Below, in pieces: positions 17,316-26,381 of a stretch of 64,000 bases of DNA. The notes beneath the pieces were generated by a model, which was not told the DNA's origin, made no database searches, and worked only from the letters and a program-made list of their open reading frames with translations. The stretch covers positions 103,881-167,880 of the forward strand of contig NZ_JAMGBG010000046.1 of assembly GCF_023516595.1 (NCBI RefSeq), in the 5' to 3' direction. The position numbers and the translations under genes are program-made. The DNA is from Streptomyces neyagawaensis (GTDB lineage Bacteria > Actinomycetota > Actinomycetes > Streptomycetales > Streptomycetaceae). Position 1 is the stretch's first letter. Every line of letters starts with the position of its first letter.

Positions 17316-18148
17316 TCCCCACGCCGATGACCCCGATGCCCCCGCCGACCCCGCTGGACGACCTCCTCGCCCGGGCCCGCCTCCTCGAGACGCCGGTGAT
17401 ACCGCACGACATAGTGCCCGGCGCGCCCGGTCAGGACCCGCTTGTCGGCGGCGCCGCCCGCCAGCACGACCGCACCCGCACGATGGCCGCCCGCGACCTG
17501 CGCACCCTGTGCGAGACGGTCCTCGCCCACACCACCTCCGACTCCCTCCAGGCGTTCGTCACCGAACATCTGCCCGAGCCGCCGGGCGCCCGCGTCCTCG
17601 GCTGCGTCCTCCAGCTCGCCGACGCGGCGGACAGCGCCCGCTCCTGGTGGCAGTACGCGGCCGGCGCCGGCGACGACCTCGCCTCGTACTGCCTCTACCT
17701 CCAGCACCTGGTGCTCGGCGACGCGGAGGCGGCGGCGTGGTGGCGCGAACAGACCAACATCGGCACGCGCCCCTCGCCGGAACCCCTCACGGCGGTCCCC
17801 GACGCCGGTGTTCCCACCGCGTACGACGCGAGCTTCCCCACGGTGCTGCGGGCTTTGACCCACCTGGACCGCACGGCCCTGCCCCGCACGGAACTCGCCG
17901 ACGCGGTCATGCACTACGTCCCCGGAGCGGTGACGCTCGGCTACGTCGACAACCCCGACTTCGAACTCCCCCTGCCACGACCCGACTTCGCCGAACACAT
18001 GACGATCCTCCTGGCGGCGACCACGGCAACGACCACGTGGACCGGCCCCCCGGCCTCCCACGCGCAACCGCGACTGCCGCGACGGGGGGCGGCCGGGGGA
18101 AGGGCAAGGAAGGGGAACACCGACCCCGCCCCCGGTTCCCGGCACTAA
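17312..18148 (+). CDS. Hypothetical protein, partner of the HTH-sigma gene
   Basis: This protein of 278 residues has an ATGA overlap with the gene upstream. The N-terminus is Pro-rich (MIPTPMTPMPPPTPLDDLLA). The middle is helical with repeated Ala/Leu (LRTLCETVLAHTTSDSLQAF, VLQLADAADSARSWWQYAAG, DDLASYCLYLQHLVLGDAEA), similar to TPR-like or sigma-associated helical regions. The C-terminus is low complexity (AATTATTTWTGPPA). No membrane helix is visible, so it is not a classic anti-sigma factor. It lies 49 bp upstream of the WD40-Roco-TIR gene, which may share its transcript. Confidence 0.65.
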   Translation: MIPTPMTPMPPPTPLDDLLARARLLETPVIPHDIVPGAPGQDPLVGGAARQHDRTRTMAARDLRTLCETVLAHTTSDSLQAFVTEHLPEPPGARVLGCVLQLADAADSARSWWQYAAGAGDDLASYCLYLQHLVLGDAEAAAWWREQTNIGTRPSPEPLTAVPDAGVPTAYDASFPTVLRALTHLDRTALPRTELADAVMHYVPGAVTLGYVDNPDFELPLPRPDFAEHMTILLAATTATTTWTGPPASHAQPRLPRRGAAGGRARKGNTDPAPGSRH

Positions 18149-18197
18149 CCTGGAACACCTTTCCGGGGGTTGGGCCGCGGAGACGAGGGGGAGCGAA

Positions 18198-21100
18198 GTG
18201 GATCGGGGGGCCATGTCGGAACACGGGGTTTCGTCCCATGAGGGTGTGTGGCTCAGCCGGTTAGTGGGTAGGGCGCCGCTCAAGGACTGTGGTCTGTATG
18301 TCGCATGGTCACCCGACGGAAGCCGGATCGCGGTGCCTGCTGACCACGGTCGCGTCCGGATCGTCGATGTCGACCGTGACGCGGACGTGACTGTCCTTCG
18401 CGCACGCGGCAACAGGGGATACGTCAACCGGGTCAGCTGGTCACCGGACGGCTCACGCCTCGCCGCCGCGTGCGGGCTACACGGCGTCCGGGTGTGGGAC
18501 ATCGACAGGCCCTCTCAGTCCTGGCGGGGAATGGCTCACACGCGATGGGTCGGTCAAGTCGCATGGTCGCACTCGGCCGATCTGTTCGCGTCCGGTGCGC
18601 AGGACGGGACGGTCAGGTTCTGGGATGGTAGGGACGGAAAGCCGGTTGCCACCCTCGATGAGCACGGCGACTACGTGAACGGCCTCGCATGGTCGCCGGA
18701 TGACACCTGGCTGGCGTCAGGTTCGGCCGACGGGGACGTGCACATCCGGGAGTTCCCGATGACCACTCTGGCCTCCCGCTTGTACCCGTTTGACGACATC
18801 GTGACCTGCGTCGCGTCGTCGGCGGACGGCCACACCCTCGTCGTCGGCACGAGCAAGGGGAAAGTCAGTTGCGTGGACGTCCGTTCGGGGGACTTCGGAC
18901 GCCACGTCGTTCTGGAGGGGCACACCGACAGCATCTCCGACGTCACGTTCTCCGCGGACGGGAAGCTCCTGGGATCAGCCTCCCGTGACCGCACGATCAG
19001 ATTGTGGCGCACCGACGACTGGTCGACGGTCGCGGTGTTGAAGCTGCCCTATGACGATGCCGAGGATGCTTACGAGGACGCCAGTCTCGACCGCAGCATC
19101 CGCGGCCACTCCCAACTCCCTGGATTCGACAACCACCCCTACTACGAGAACATCTTTGAGCACGACATCGACATCATGGGCGGCGGCTTGCACGACCGCG
19201 AACGCACGATGTCGACCTTCGCCTTCCACCCCACCCTCCCCCGCCTGGCCGTCTGGAACAACTACGCCGGCCTCTCCCTCTGGGACTACGACCTCGACCA
19301 GCTCCTCGGGCATCAGGACGTCGGTGAGTCCGTGCGGTACATGACCGCCAAGGTCGTCCTCGTGGGGGACTCGGGGGTCGGCAAGACGGGGCTCGGATGG
19401 CGGCTCGCGCACGACGAGTTCAAGGAGCACGCCTCCACGCACGGCCAGCAGTTCTGGCTCATCGACGACGTACGCACCCAGCGCGCCGACGGCACGGACT
19501 GCGAGGCCGTCCTCTGGGATCTCGCAGGCCAGCACGTCTACCGCCCCGTGCACGCGATATTCCTGGACAACGTCGACCTCGCCCTCGTGCTGTTCGACCC
19601 GACGAACCGTCAGGAGCCGTTGAAAGGCGTCCAGTTCTGGCTGCAACAGCTGTCCGGGAGAAGGGCGCTGCCCCCGACCGTGCTGGTCGGGGCGCGCGTC
19701 GACCGGGGCGCCCCCGTGGTGTCGCAGGCGGAGCTGGACCAGTACTGCCAGGCACAGGGCATCACCGGCGGCTACGTCAGCACCAGCGCGGCGACCGGCA
19801 CCGGCGTCGGCGCGCTGATGGAGCTGCTGCGCGAGCAGATCCAGTGGGAGCGGATGACCACCACGGTCACGACTCTCACCTTCAAGCGGATCAAGGAGTT
19901 CGTGCTCGCGCTGAAGGAACGGCCGGACCGCCGCGGCGTCCTCGTGGCGCCCACCGATCTGCGGCGGCAACTGCTGGAGTCGGACCCCGAGTGGCGGTTC
20001 ACCGACGCCGAGATGATGACGGCGGTCGGGCACCTGGAGAACCACGGCTATGTCTCGGTGCTGCGGACCTCCTCCGGCGCGCAGACCGTCCTGCTGGCCC
20101 CGGAGCTGCTGGTCGACCTCGCCTCGTCCGTCTTCCTCCAGGCCGACAAGCATCCGCAGGAACTGGGCGCGCTCAGCGAGTCCACGCTGCTCGGCGGCGA
20201 CTACCCCCTCCCCGAGGTCGACACCCTGGACCCGGCGGAGCAGCAGGTGCTGCTGGACGCCGCCGTCGTGCGGTTCCTGGAGCACAACCTGTGCTTCCGT
20301 GACACGCTCGGCGCGGAGACCCTGCTGATCTTCCCCGGTCTGATCAAGCAGAAGCGCCCGCTGTTCGACGCGATCGAGACGGTCGACGACGTGTCGTACG
20401 TGGTCCGCGGCCAGGTCGAGAACGTCTACCCCGCGCTGGTGGTGCTGCTCGGCCACACCCAGACGTTCAACCGCGTCAACTACTGGCAGAGCCAAGCCCA
20501 GTTCGACATGGGCAGCGGGCAGATCTGCGGCTTCCGGCTCTTCCAGGAGCGCGAGGGCGAGATCGAACTCGTCCTGCACTACAGCGCGGCGGTGCCGCCC
20601 TACGGCCGCCGTATGTTCCAGGGGCTGTTCGAGCGGTTCCTGTACCAGCGCGAGGTGACGGTGACCGTCTTCCCGCCGGTGTCCTGCGCCAACGGGCACC
20701 GGCAGGAGCGCTCGGCGGTGATGGGCTCCCTGCGCGACGGTGTGCGGGTCATGTTCTGCTTCCGCTGCGGCGACCGCATCGACCTCCCCGACAGCGAGCA
20801 GCCGGTCGCGCTCGGCGCCGAGGACACCCGGCTCGTCGAACGGGACGAGGCGGCGGCCCGGCTGCGCAGCACGTACGAGTCGCAGCTCGTGCGGGTGAAG
20901 AGCTTCCGAAGCGACCGAACGGTGCCCCGCTGCTACCTCAGCCGGCAGCCCGCCGACGCCGCCTGGGCGTCCCGGCTCGCCCGCGACCTGCGTGAGGCCG
21001 GGGTGCTCATCGTGGACGACCCGGCCGACGTACGCGACGACGACGTCGTCCTGGTCGTGGTGACCCCCGACCACCTGCGGGTCCTGACCCGCCCCGAGGG

Positions 21101-21965
21101 CGCGGCGGCCGTCGACGCGGAACTGATCCGCGCCCGGCGCGGCGCCGGCGCATGGCCGCGGGTGATCCCGCTGCTGCGGGCCGGCACCGCCGACAGCCTC
21201 CAGCCCGTCGAACTCCTGCGGGGGCTCGCGCCCGGCAGGTTCCAGGACGACACCCGCCATGTCGTCGGCCTGTTCGACCTGGTGCTGACGCTGTACGCCA
21301 TCCCCTTCACCCATCCGGCCTTCCAGCCGCTGCGCGGGACGCTGCGGCACGAGTGGGAACGACACAAGCGTGAGGAGCGTGCAGTGGTGGTGCGGCCGAC
21401 GGCCCCGTCCGACACGGAGGTCTACCTGTCGTATTCCTGGAGCAAGGCGAGCAACGCGCTCGCCGACGAACTGGACGAGGCGTTCCAGGCCAGGGGCGTC
21501 ACCGTGGTGCGCGACCGGCGGGACATCGGCTACAAGGCGTCCATCAAGGACTTCATGGCCCGCCTCGGGCAGGGCAAGTGCGTGGTCCTGGTGATCGGCG
21601 ACGCCTATCTGAAGTCGCAGAACTGCCTGTTCGAGCTGCTGGAGACCGCCCGGCACGGCGAGTTCGCCGACCGGGTGTTCCCCGTGGTGCTCCCCGACGC
21701 CCGTATCTACCGGCCGCAGGACCGCATCGGCTACGTCCGGTACTGGGAGGAGCAGATCAACGAGCTGGACGAGGCCATGCGGAGCGTCTCGGCCGCCAAC
21801 CTCCAGGGCTTCCGGGAGGACATCGACCTCTACACGGAGATCCGCGCCCAGCTGCCCCGGCTGGCGGACATCCTGCGCGACATGAACACCCTGTCGCCCG
21901 AACTGCACCGTGCCTCGGAGTTCTCGGAGATCTTCGAGGCGGTGATGACCCGCCTGTCCTCCTGA
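18198..21965 (+). CDS. WD40-Roco GTPase-TIR protein, NLR-like candidate immune receptor
   Basis: The protein has 1255 residues with a GTG start after GGGGGAG. Residues ~30-290 hold about six WD40 repeats (SWSPDGSRLAAACG, AWSHSADLFASGAQDGTVRF). A Roc-type GTPase follows: P-loop G390DSGVGKT397, switch motif D441LAGQ445 and a GARVD (498-502) in the G4 position. A COR-like region covers ~560-820. A zinc-ribbon-like cluster has C830, H834, C854 and C857. A degenerate TIR-like segment spans ~910-1060 (RCYLSRQPADAAW), then a TIR domain from E1074 (EVYLSYSWSKASNALADELD) with the candidate catalytic E1146 in CLFELLE. WD40 would sense, Roc-COR switch, and TIR act, perhaps by NAD+ cleavage. No leader or membrane helix is present. 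Confidence 0.88.
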   Translation: MDRGAMSEHGVSSHEGVWLSRLVGRAPLKDCGLYVAWSPDGSRIAVPADHGRVRIVDVDRDADVTVLRARGNRGYVNRVSWSPDGSRLAAACGLHGVRVWDIDRPSQSWRGMAHTRWVGQVAWSHSADLFASGAQDGTVRFWDGRDGKPVATLDEHGDYVNGLAWSPDDTWLASGSADGDVHIREFPMTTLASRLYPFDDIVTCVASSADGHTLVVGTSKGKVSCVDVRSGDFGRHVVLEGHTDSISDVTFSADGKLLGSASRDRTIRLWRTDDWSTVAVLKLPYDDAEDAYEDASLDRSIRGHSQLPGFDNHPYYENIFEHDIDIMGGGLHDRERTMSTFAFHPTLPRLAVWNNYAGLSLWDYDLDQLLGHQDVGESVRYMTAKVVLVGDSGVGKTGLGWRLAHDEFKEHASTHGQQFWLIDDVRTQRADGTDCEAVLWDLAGQHVYRPVHAIFLDNVDLALVLFDPTNRQEPLKGVQFWLQQLSGRRALPPTVLVGARVDRGAPVVSQAELDQYCQAQGITGGYVSTSAATGTGVGALMELLREQIQWERMTTTVTTLTFKRIKEFVLALKERPDRRGVLVAPTDLRRQLLESDPEWRFTDAEMMTAVGHLENHGYVSVLRTSSGAQTVLLAPELLVDLASSVFLQADKHPQELGALSESTLLGGDYPLPEVDTLDPAEQQVLLDAAVVRFLEHNLCFRDTLGAETLLIFPGLIKQKRPLFDAIETVDDVSYVVRGQVENVYPALVVLLGHTQTFNRVNYWQSQAQFDMGSGQICGFRLFQEREGEIELVLHYSAAVPPYGRRMFQGLFERFLYQREVTVTVFPPVSCANGHRQERSAVMGSLRDGVRVMFCFRCGDRIDLPDSEQPVALGAEDTRLVERDEAAARLRSTYESQLVRVKSFRSDRTVPRCYLSRQPADAAWASRLARDLREAGVLIVDDPADVRDDDVVLVVVTPDHLRVLTRPEGAAAVDAELIRARRGAGAWPRVIPLLRAGTADSLQPVELLRGLAPGRFQDDTRHVVGLFDLVLTLYAIPFTHPAFQPLRGTLRHEWERHKREERAVVVRPTAPSDTEVYLSYSWSKASNALADELDEAFQARGVTVVRDRRDIGYKASIKDFMARLGQGKCVVLVIGDAYLKSQNCLFELLETARHGEFADRVFPVVLPDARIYRPQDRIGYVRYWEEQINELDEAMRSVSAANLQGFREDIDLYTEIRAQLPRLADILRDMNTLSPELHRASEFSEIFEAVMTRLSS

Positions 21966-22023
21966 GAGCCGGAAGCGGGGGCCGGGCCCGGCCGATCCGG
22001 GAGGTGGGCGTCCGGCCGGGCTG

Positions 22024-22317
22024 TCAGGACTGGTACGGCTGCTGCTGGCTCTGCCCCTGGTGGTGGCCGCTGGGGCCGCCCGCGACCTGCGCCTGGAGCT
22101 GTTCCGCCTGCTCGGCGGTCACCTTCTGCTCCGCCCCGCAGAACGTGCACTGGGTCCGGTAATTCGTCGACACCGGGAACAGCGGCACGAAGAACAACGT
22201 GAACTTCGTGACCCGCTTCCGCAGCGTGTGGGCGGAGGGGTTCCCGCACTGTCCGCACACCAGCGTGAGTATCGCGAGCTGGTACAGGTAACCCTTGGTG
22301 CCAAAGATGATCAGCAT
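22024..22317 (-). CDS. Zinc-ribbon domain protein
   Basis: The protein has 97 residues. Two CxxC pairs (CGQCG and CTFCG, about 38 residues apart) form a zinc ribbon, separated by a hydrophobic FTLFFVPLFPV segment. The C-terminus is Gln/Gly-rich (QGQSQQQPYQS). It begins MLIIFGTKGYLYQLAILTLV, as in the common actinomycete zinc-ribbon family. The role is unknown. It runs convergently with the TIR gene. Confidence 0.85.
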   Translation of the reverse strand: MLIIFGTKGYLYQLAILTLVCGQCGNPSAHTLRKRVTKFTLFFVPLFPVSTNYRTQCTFCGAEQKVTAEQAEQLQAQVAGGPSGHHQGQSQQQPYQS

Positions 22318-22455
22318 GTCGGTCCTTCCCGGTGGTGCCTACCGGCACTCTGCCCCCAGTGTGCACGCCCCGGCCCGATCGTCCTAGAAGTTCTTGCGGC
22401 GACCTCCACCTCCCCCCACCTGGGGGGACCGGTCACGCGTACGACCCGCTGGGTA

Positions 22456-23010
22456 CTACCGGGGCTGCGCCCTCCGCCACTCCACTTCCCCGGCAGCCAT
22501 CGGGGCGTGGACGCTGTACACGTCGCCGACCCGCAGGTTGTCCGGCGTGGAGTACTCGCCGTAGGTACCGATGACGGAGACGGCCACGCGGGAGTCGGGC
22601 TGCCAGAAGGTGCGGTAGTACGGGGCGTTGGCCGCGATCTCCGGGACCTCGACCAGGGGGACGCCCCGCCGCACCAGCAGACGGCGCAGCTTCTCGAACC
22701 GGAGCCTCGGAGCGAACCGCCCGTACCGGGCACGCAGCGTGTCACTGACGAGGGCCCGGTTCCGGTGGGCGAGCCGGTGCACCTGAAGCGTGAAGTGGTG
22801 ACCCGACCAGGGCTGGTCGGCGGCGGCACGATCCCAGGAGAACTCGGCGAGACCGTAGTCCCGGCACAGGCCGCGGTCCCCGAAGGCGTCCTCGGCGAAG
22901 GAGGGCCCGAGGACGTCGGTGACCCGGTCGGGAGAATCCCCGGGGCCCACGCCGAGCACGGTGCCGGTGGTGACGACGTCCAGATAGAACGCCAGCGAAT
23001 ACGGAGTCAC
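22456..23010 (-). CDS. Conserved hypothetical protein
   Basis: This protein of 184 residues begins VTPYSLAFYLDVVTTGTVLG, followed by a GPGDSPDRVTDVLG motif seen in Streptomyces immunity-like or effector-neighbour proteins, then YRTFWQPDSRVAVSVIGTYG. The GTG at 23010 has GAGG eight bases upstream; a longer GTG start at 23061 has none. There is no signal peptide. It lies just downstream of the ECF41 sigma gene, but its start spacing (53 bp) leaves open whether it belongs to the same operon. Confidence 0.65.
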   Translation of the reverse strand: MTPYSLAFYLDVVTTGTVLGVGPGDSPDRVTDVLGPSFAEDAFGDRGLCRDYGLAEFSWDRAAADQPWSGHHFTLQVHRLAHRNRALVSDTLRARYGRFAPRLRFEKLRRLLVRRGVPLVEVPEIAANAPYYRTFWQPDSRVAVSVIGTYGEYSTPDNLRVGDVYSVHAPMAAGEVEWRRAQPR

Positions 23011-23063
23011 AGACTGATCCTCGATGCGATGGGGCCGACGCGGTGCAGTGTCCACCGGCACGG

Positions 23064-23960
23064 TCAGCGCAGGGCGAGCGGGGTCGCGGAGGTGACGTGG
23101 GTCAGCTTGTCGGGGTTGCGGACGAAGTACAGGCCGCTGATGCGGGAGTTCTCCACGCGGACGGCCATGACGCCGTCGAGGACGCCGTCCACATGCGCGG
23201 CGAGCGCGGGGCTGCCGTTGACCACGGTCGGCTCCCAGGTGACCGTGGCCCGGAGCTTGGCGGTGCCGCCGACATAGAAGCGGATGATCTTCTCGGCGCC
23301 GACGATCGGATGCAACGCGGCCTTCTTCTTGCCGCCGCCATCGCTGAGCAGGACGACGTCCGGGGCGAGCACGTCGAGAAGATCCTGGGGGTTCCCGGTC
23401 TCGACGGCCCGCCGGAAGGACTCCAGGGCCGCCCGCGTCTCGCTCGACGACGCCGTCGTACGGGGACGCCGGGCGCCGACGTGCTTGCGGGCACGGTGCG
23501 CGATCTGGCGGACCGCGTCGGGGTTCTTGCCGACGGCCTCGGCGATCTCGTCGTAGTCGATCTCGAAGACCTCACGCAGCACGAAGACCGCCCGCTCGGT
23601 CGGGGAGAGGCTTTCGAGGACGAGCATCATCGCCATCGACATGCTCTCGGCGAGTTCGACGTCCTCGGCCACGTCCGGCGCGGTGACCAGCGGCTCGGGC
23701 AGCCACGGGCCGACGTACGCCTCGCGGCGGCGCTTCACGGTCCGTAGCCGGTTGAGCGCCTGCCGGGTCGTGATCCGCACCAGGTACGCCCGCTGGTCGC
23801 TCACCCGTTCGAGGTCCGCCCGGACCCAGCGCAGCCAGGTCTCCTGCAGCACGTCCTCGGCGTCGGCCGCCGAGCCGAGCATCTCGTAGGCGACGGTGAA
23901 CAGCAGATTGCGGTGGGCGACGAACGCCTCGGTCGCCACCCCGGTGATGTCGTCGGTCAT
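23064..23960 (-). CDS. ECF41-family RNA polymerase sigma factor (SigJ-like) with SnoaL C-terminus
   Basis: The protein has 298 residues. Region 2 includes LFTVAYEMLGSAADAEDVLQ and region 4 includes VFEIDYDEIAEAVGKNPDAV. The SnoaL-like C-terminal extension contains the two ECF41 signature motifs: DGGGK (207-211) and NPDKL (282-286). This family has no separate anti-sigma factor; the extension itself tunes activity. It sits downstream of the oxidoreductase on the same strand, the classic neighbourhood in which the sigma factor drives the oxidoreductase operon. A consensus-like promoter precedes that gene at 25367-25393. Confidence 0.95.
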   Translation of the reverse strand: MTDDITGVATEAFVAHRNLLFTVAYEMLGSAADAEDVLQETWLRWVRADLERVSDQRAYLVRITTRQALNRLRTVKRRREAYVGPWLPEPLVTAPDVAEDVELAESMSMAMMLVLESLSPTERAVFVLREVFEIDYDEIAEAVGKNPDAVRQIAHRARKHVGARRPRTTASSSETRAALESFRRAVETGNPQDLLDVLAPDVVLLSDGGGKKKAALHPIVGAEKIIRFYVGGTAKLRATVTWEPTVVNGSPALAAHVDGVLDGVMAVRVENSRISGLYFVRNPDKLTHVTSATPLALR

Positions 23961-24032
23961 CTCTCGCTCTCACTCCGGGTCGGTACGACGGGACCGGCAC
24001 CAGGCCGGGCCGGCCCGACGGGACAGGCAGGC

Positions 24033-25331
24033 TCAGCCACGCGCGGCCTCTCCGCTCCTCAGGGGGCGGACGGCCGTCTCACCGGTCGGAGCGGATGGTG
24101 CGGTCGCCAGGCGGCGCGTGCGCGTGGGCAGGCCGAAGGTCGGATGAGAGGTCGTCCACAGCGACATCCGCAGGATGGCCGCCTTGAACCGTGCGGCCTT
24201 CCGGCCGGCCATGAACCTCGGCTTCGCCTTCGCGTCATGGCCGACCAGCTGCAGGATTCCGTCGCGCCGCCCGAGGCTGATGTGGTTGGCGACGTACTCC
24301 AGCCCGGTGTGCTTGACCGTGCCGCCGGTCAGCCGGGCCACGATCGCGACCGTCGCCTGCCGGCCGGTGTAGCCGGCCGAGGCGCAGGACATCGGCAGCG
24401 GAAGGCCGTTGTCGCCGATGGCGTGGGCGCTGTCGCCCACGGCGTAGACGTCCGGGTGCGACACGGACCGCATGGTGCGGTCGACGACGATCCGGCCGTC
24501 GGCGGCGACCTCCAGCCCCGCGGTGGCGGCGATGGGGGCGACCACGAACCCGGCCGTCCACACGGTCGCGTCGGACGCCAGGACCGTACCGTCCGCGCAC
24601 AGCACCCGTCCCGCTTCGACGGCCTCCACACCGGTGTGTTCGAGCACGGTGACGCCGAGCCGGTCACAGGCCCGGCGCAGATGCTCACGGGCCCCGGTGG
24701 ACAGAGGGGCGCCCAGCTCACGGCGGGCGATCAGGGTCACCGACAGGCCGGGACGGGACTCGGCGATCTCGGTCGCGGTCTCGATCCCGGTCAGCCCGTC
24801 ACCGACGACCACGACGCTCCCGCCGCCGCCACGCGCGTCCAGACCGTCCAGACGCGCACGCAACCGGAGCGCGGAGGGCCGGGCCGCGACGTCGAAGGCG
24901 TACGGGGCGACACCGGGGACACCGTGCGCGGCGCCGCGGCTGCCGAGCGCGTAGACGAGGGTGTCGTACTCGATCGCGCCGCGACCGCCGTCACCGTTCC
25001 CACCGCCGCCGTCACCGTCGTTCTCGGCCACGGTGACGACGCGGCGCTCGGGGTCGACGGCGGCGACGCGTGCCAGTCGCAGCCGGACCGCGGTTCCCGC
25101 GAAGACGTCGGCGAGCGGGGGAGCCGCGATCTCCTGCCCGGCCGCGAGCTGATGCAGCCGCAGCCGCTGCACGAAGTCCGGCTCGGCGTTCACCACGGTG
25201 ATTCCGACATCCGCCGGAGCCAGCCGCCGAGCCAGCGTCCCGGCCACGTACGCCCCGGCGTACCCGGCGCCGAGAACGACGATGCGGTGCTTCATGCCAC
25301 TCATGCCGCTCATGCCACTCCTGGGGGCCAT
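24033..25331 (-). CDS. FAD/NAD(P)-dependent oxidoreductase (NDH-2-like), ECF41 target
   Basis: The protein has 432 residues. An N-terminal dinucleotide fold has GAGYAG (21-26) and a second GxGxxG (VVVVGDGLTGIETATEIAE) sits mid-protein. The C-terminal FAD motif is DVYAVGDSAH. The ATG at 25331 has GAGGAG seven bases upstream. A repeated ATGAGTGGC sequence encodes MSGMSGM at the N-terminus. It is similar in layout to type II NADH dehydrogenases and disulfide reductases but has no second redox CxxC. It is the typical oxidoreductase of ECF41 loci; the electron acceptor is unknown. Confidence 0.92.
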   Translation of the reverse strand: MAPRSGMSGMSGMKHRIVVLGAGYAGAYVAGTLARRLAPADVGITVVNAEPDFVQRLRLHQLAAGQEIAAPPLADVFAGTAVRLRLARVAAVDPERRVVTVAENDGDGGGGNGDGGRGAIEYDTLVYALGSRGAAHGVPGVAPYAFDVAARPSALRLRARLDGLDARGGGGSVVVVGDGLTGIETATEIAESRPGLSVTLIARRELGAPLSTGAREHLRRACDRLGVTVLEHTGVEAVEAGRVLCADGTVLASDATVWTAGFVVAPIAATAGLEVAADGRIVVDRTMRSVSHPDVYAVGDSAHAIGDNGLPLPMSCASAGYTGRQATVAIVARLTGGTVKHTGLEYVANHISLGRRDGILQLVGHDAKAKPRFMAGRKAARFKAAILRMSLWTTSHPTFGLPTRTRRLATAPSAPTGETAVRPLRSGEAARG

Positions 25332-25366
25332 GGCTTTCTCCTCTGTCTGAAGGCGTTCGACCTCAA

Positions 25367-25393
25367 GACACCGGAGGACCGGCGTGTGTGACA
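25367..25393 (-). promoter_or_regulatory. Near-consensus ECF41 promoter
   Basis: On the reverse strand TGTCACA (25393-25387) is followed by 16 bases and TGTC (25370-25367). The published ECF41 consensus is TGTCACA-N16-CGTC, so only one base differs. It lies about 36 bases upstream of the oxidoreductase start, with the ECF41 sigma gene downstream in the same direction. This supports autoregulated expression of the pair. Confidence 0.75.
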
Positions 25394-25740
25394 TGGAGTG
25401 ATGCGGGTCACAGTAGGGGGTGCCCCCTGTTACTCACTTTCGGGTGACGCCCGGGCCCATACGGGCGGGCGCACGACGATGAACGGATGTCGCACCCCAA
25501 CGCCCCCAAGGAACCCCCGCCGCTCGGCGACGCCAGGCCGACCGTAAAGCGCATTGATGGATATTACAGGCAAGAGTCATGGAAATATGGACAAGAGGTA
25601 ACAGAGGGGGATGTTGCGCCACGAGTTCTCCACGTCGTGGACAGAGTGTGCGTGCGGCCAACCGGCCGCCACTACACCGGCCTTCCCGTTGGCCCGCATC
25701 ACCTGCCCGGGGAAGCCGTCCGCACCAAGAGGGAGCCCCC

Positions 25741-26367
25741 TTGTCCGCTACCACTACCGCTTCTTTCAGCGCCCGCCGTCTCGCCGCTGCCACGCTCGCC
25801 GCCGGCGCACTGATCTCGGTCGTCACACTGCCGGCGTCCGCCGCCGACCACGGCCGTCACGAGCGGCCGAGGGTGACGATCTCGGAGGTCCAGTACGACG
25901 CCCCGGGCCGCGACGACCGCTCGAACCGCTCCCTGAACCGGGAATGGGTGGAGATCACCAACACGGCCAGGAGCAGCGTCGACCTCTACGGCTGGACCCT
26001 CGAGAACGAGGACGGCCGCACCTACACCTTCGACGACTACCGCCTCCGGGGCCGTACGACGGTCCGCATCCACACCGGCTTCGGCCGCGACACCGCCAGT
26101 GACCTGTTCCAGGGCAGCCGCCACCACATCTGGGGCAACCACTCCGACACCGCCACCCTCCGCAACGACCGCGGCCGCTTCATCGACAGCGAATCCTGGG
26201 GCGACCACCGCCGCGGCGACCACGGCTTGGGCGACCACCGCCGCGGCGACCACGGCTTGGGTGGCCACCGCCACGGCCACGAGGGCCTGGGCGGCCACCG
26301 CCACGGCGACGGCGGTCACCACCACGGCGACCACCGTCACGGTGACAACGGCCACCACCACCGCTGA
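25741..26367 (+). CDS. Secreted lamin-tail domain protein with His-rich tail
   Basis: The protein has 208 residues from a TTG start preceded by GAGGGAG; the longer frame from 25579 lacks one. A Sec/Tat-like signal peptide covers residues 1-35 (RRLAAATLAAGALISVVTLP then SAAD). The lamin-tail domain follows (VTISEVQYDAPG, EWVEITNTARSSVDLYGWTL, IHTGFGRDTASDLF, ATLRNDRGRFIDSESW). The last ~55 residues are a Gly-Asp-His repeat (GDHRRGDHGLG twice, GGHRHGHEGLG, HHHGDHRHGDNGHHHR) encoded by near-identical 27-bp direct repeats. The His-rich tail could bind zinc, nickel or copper outside the cell. A terminator follows at 26382. Confidence 0.85.
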   Translation: MSATTTASFSARRLAAATLAAGALISVVTLPASAADHGRHERPRVTISEVQYDAPGRDDRSNRSLNREWVEITNTARSSVDLYGWTLENEDGRTYTFDDYRLRGRTTVRIHTGFGRDTASDLFQGSRHHIWGNHSDTATLRNDRGRFIDSESWGDHRRGDHGLGDHRRGDHGLGGHRHGHEGLGGHRHGDGGHHHGDHRHGDNGHHHR

Positions 26368-26381
26368 CCCCACCACCCCCA

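Noticed and set aside
18975..21908. 977-residue reverse ORF
   Set aside because: Antisense to the WD40-Roco-TIR gene; Arg/Gly/Val-rich composition typical of shadow frames.
21980..21995. Terminator after the TIR gene
   Set aside because: GGCCGGGCCCGGCC is a palindrome without a loop, so it cannot form a normal terminator hairpin; left out.
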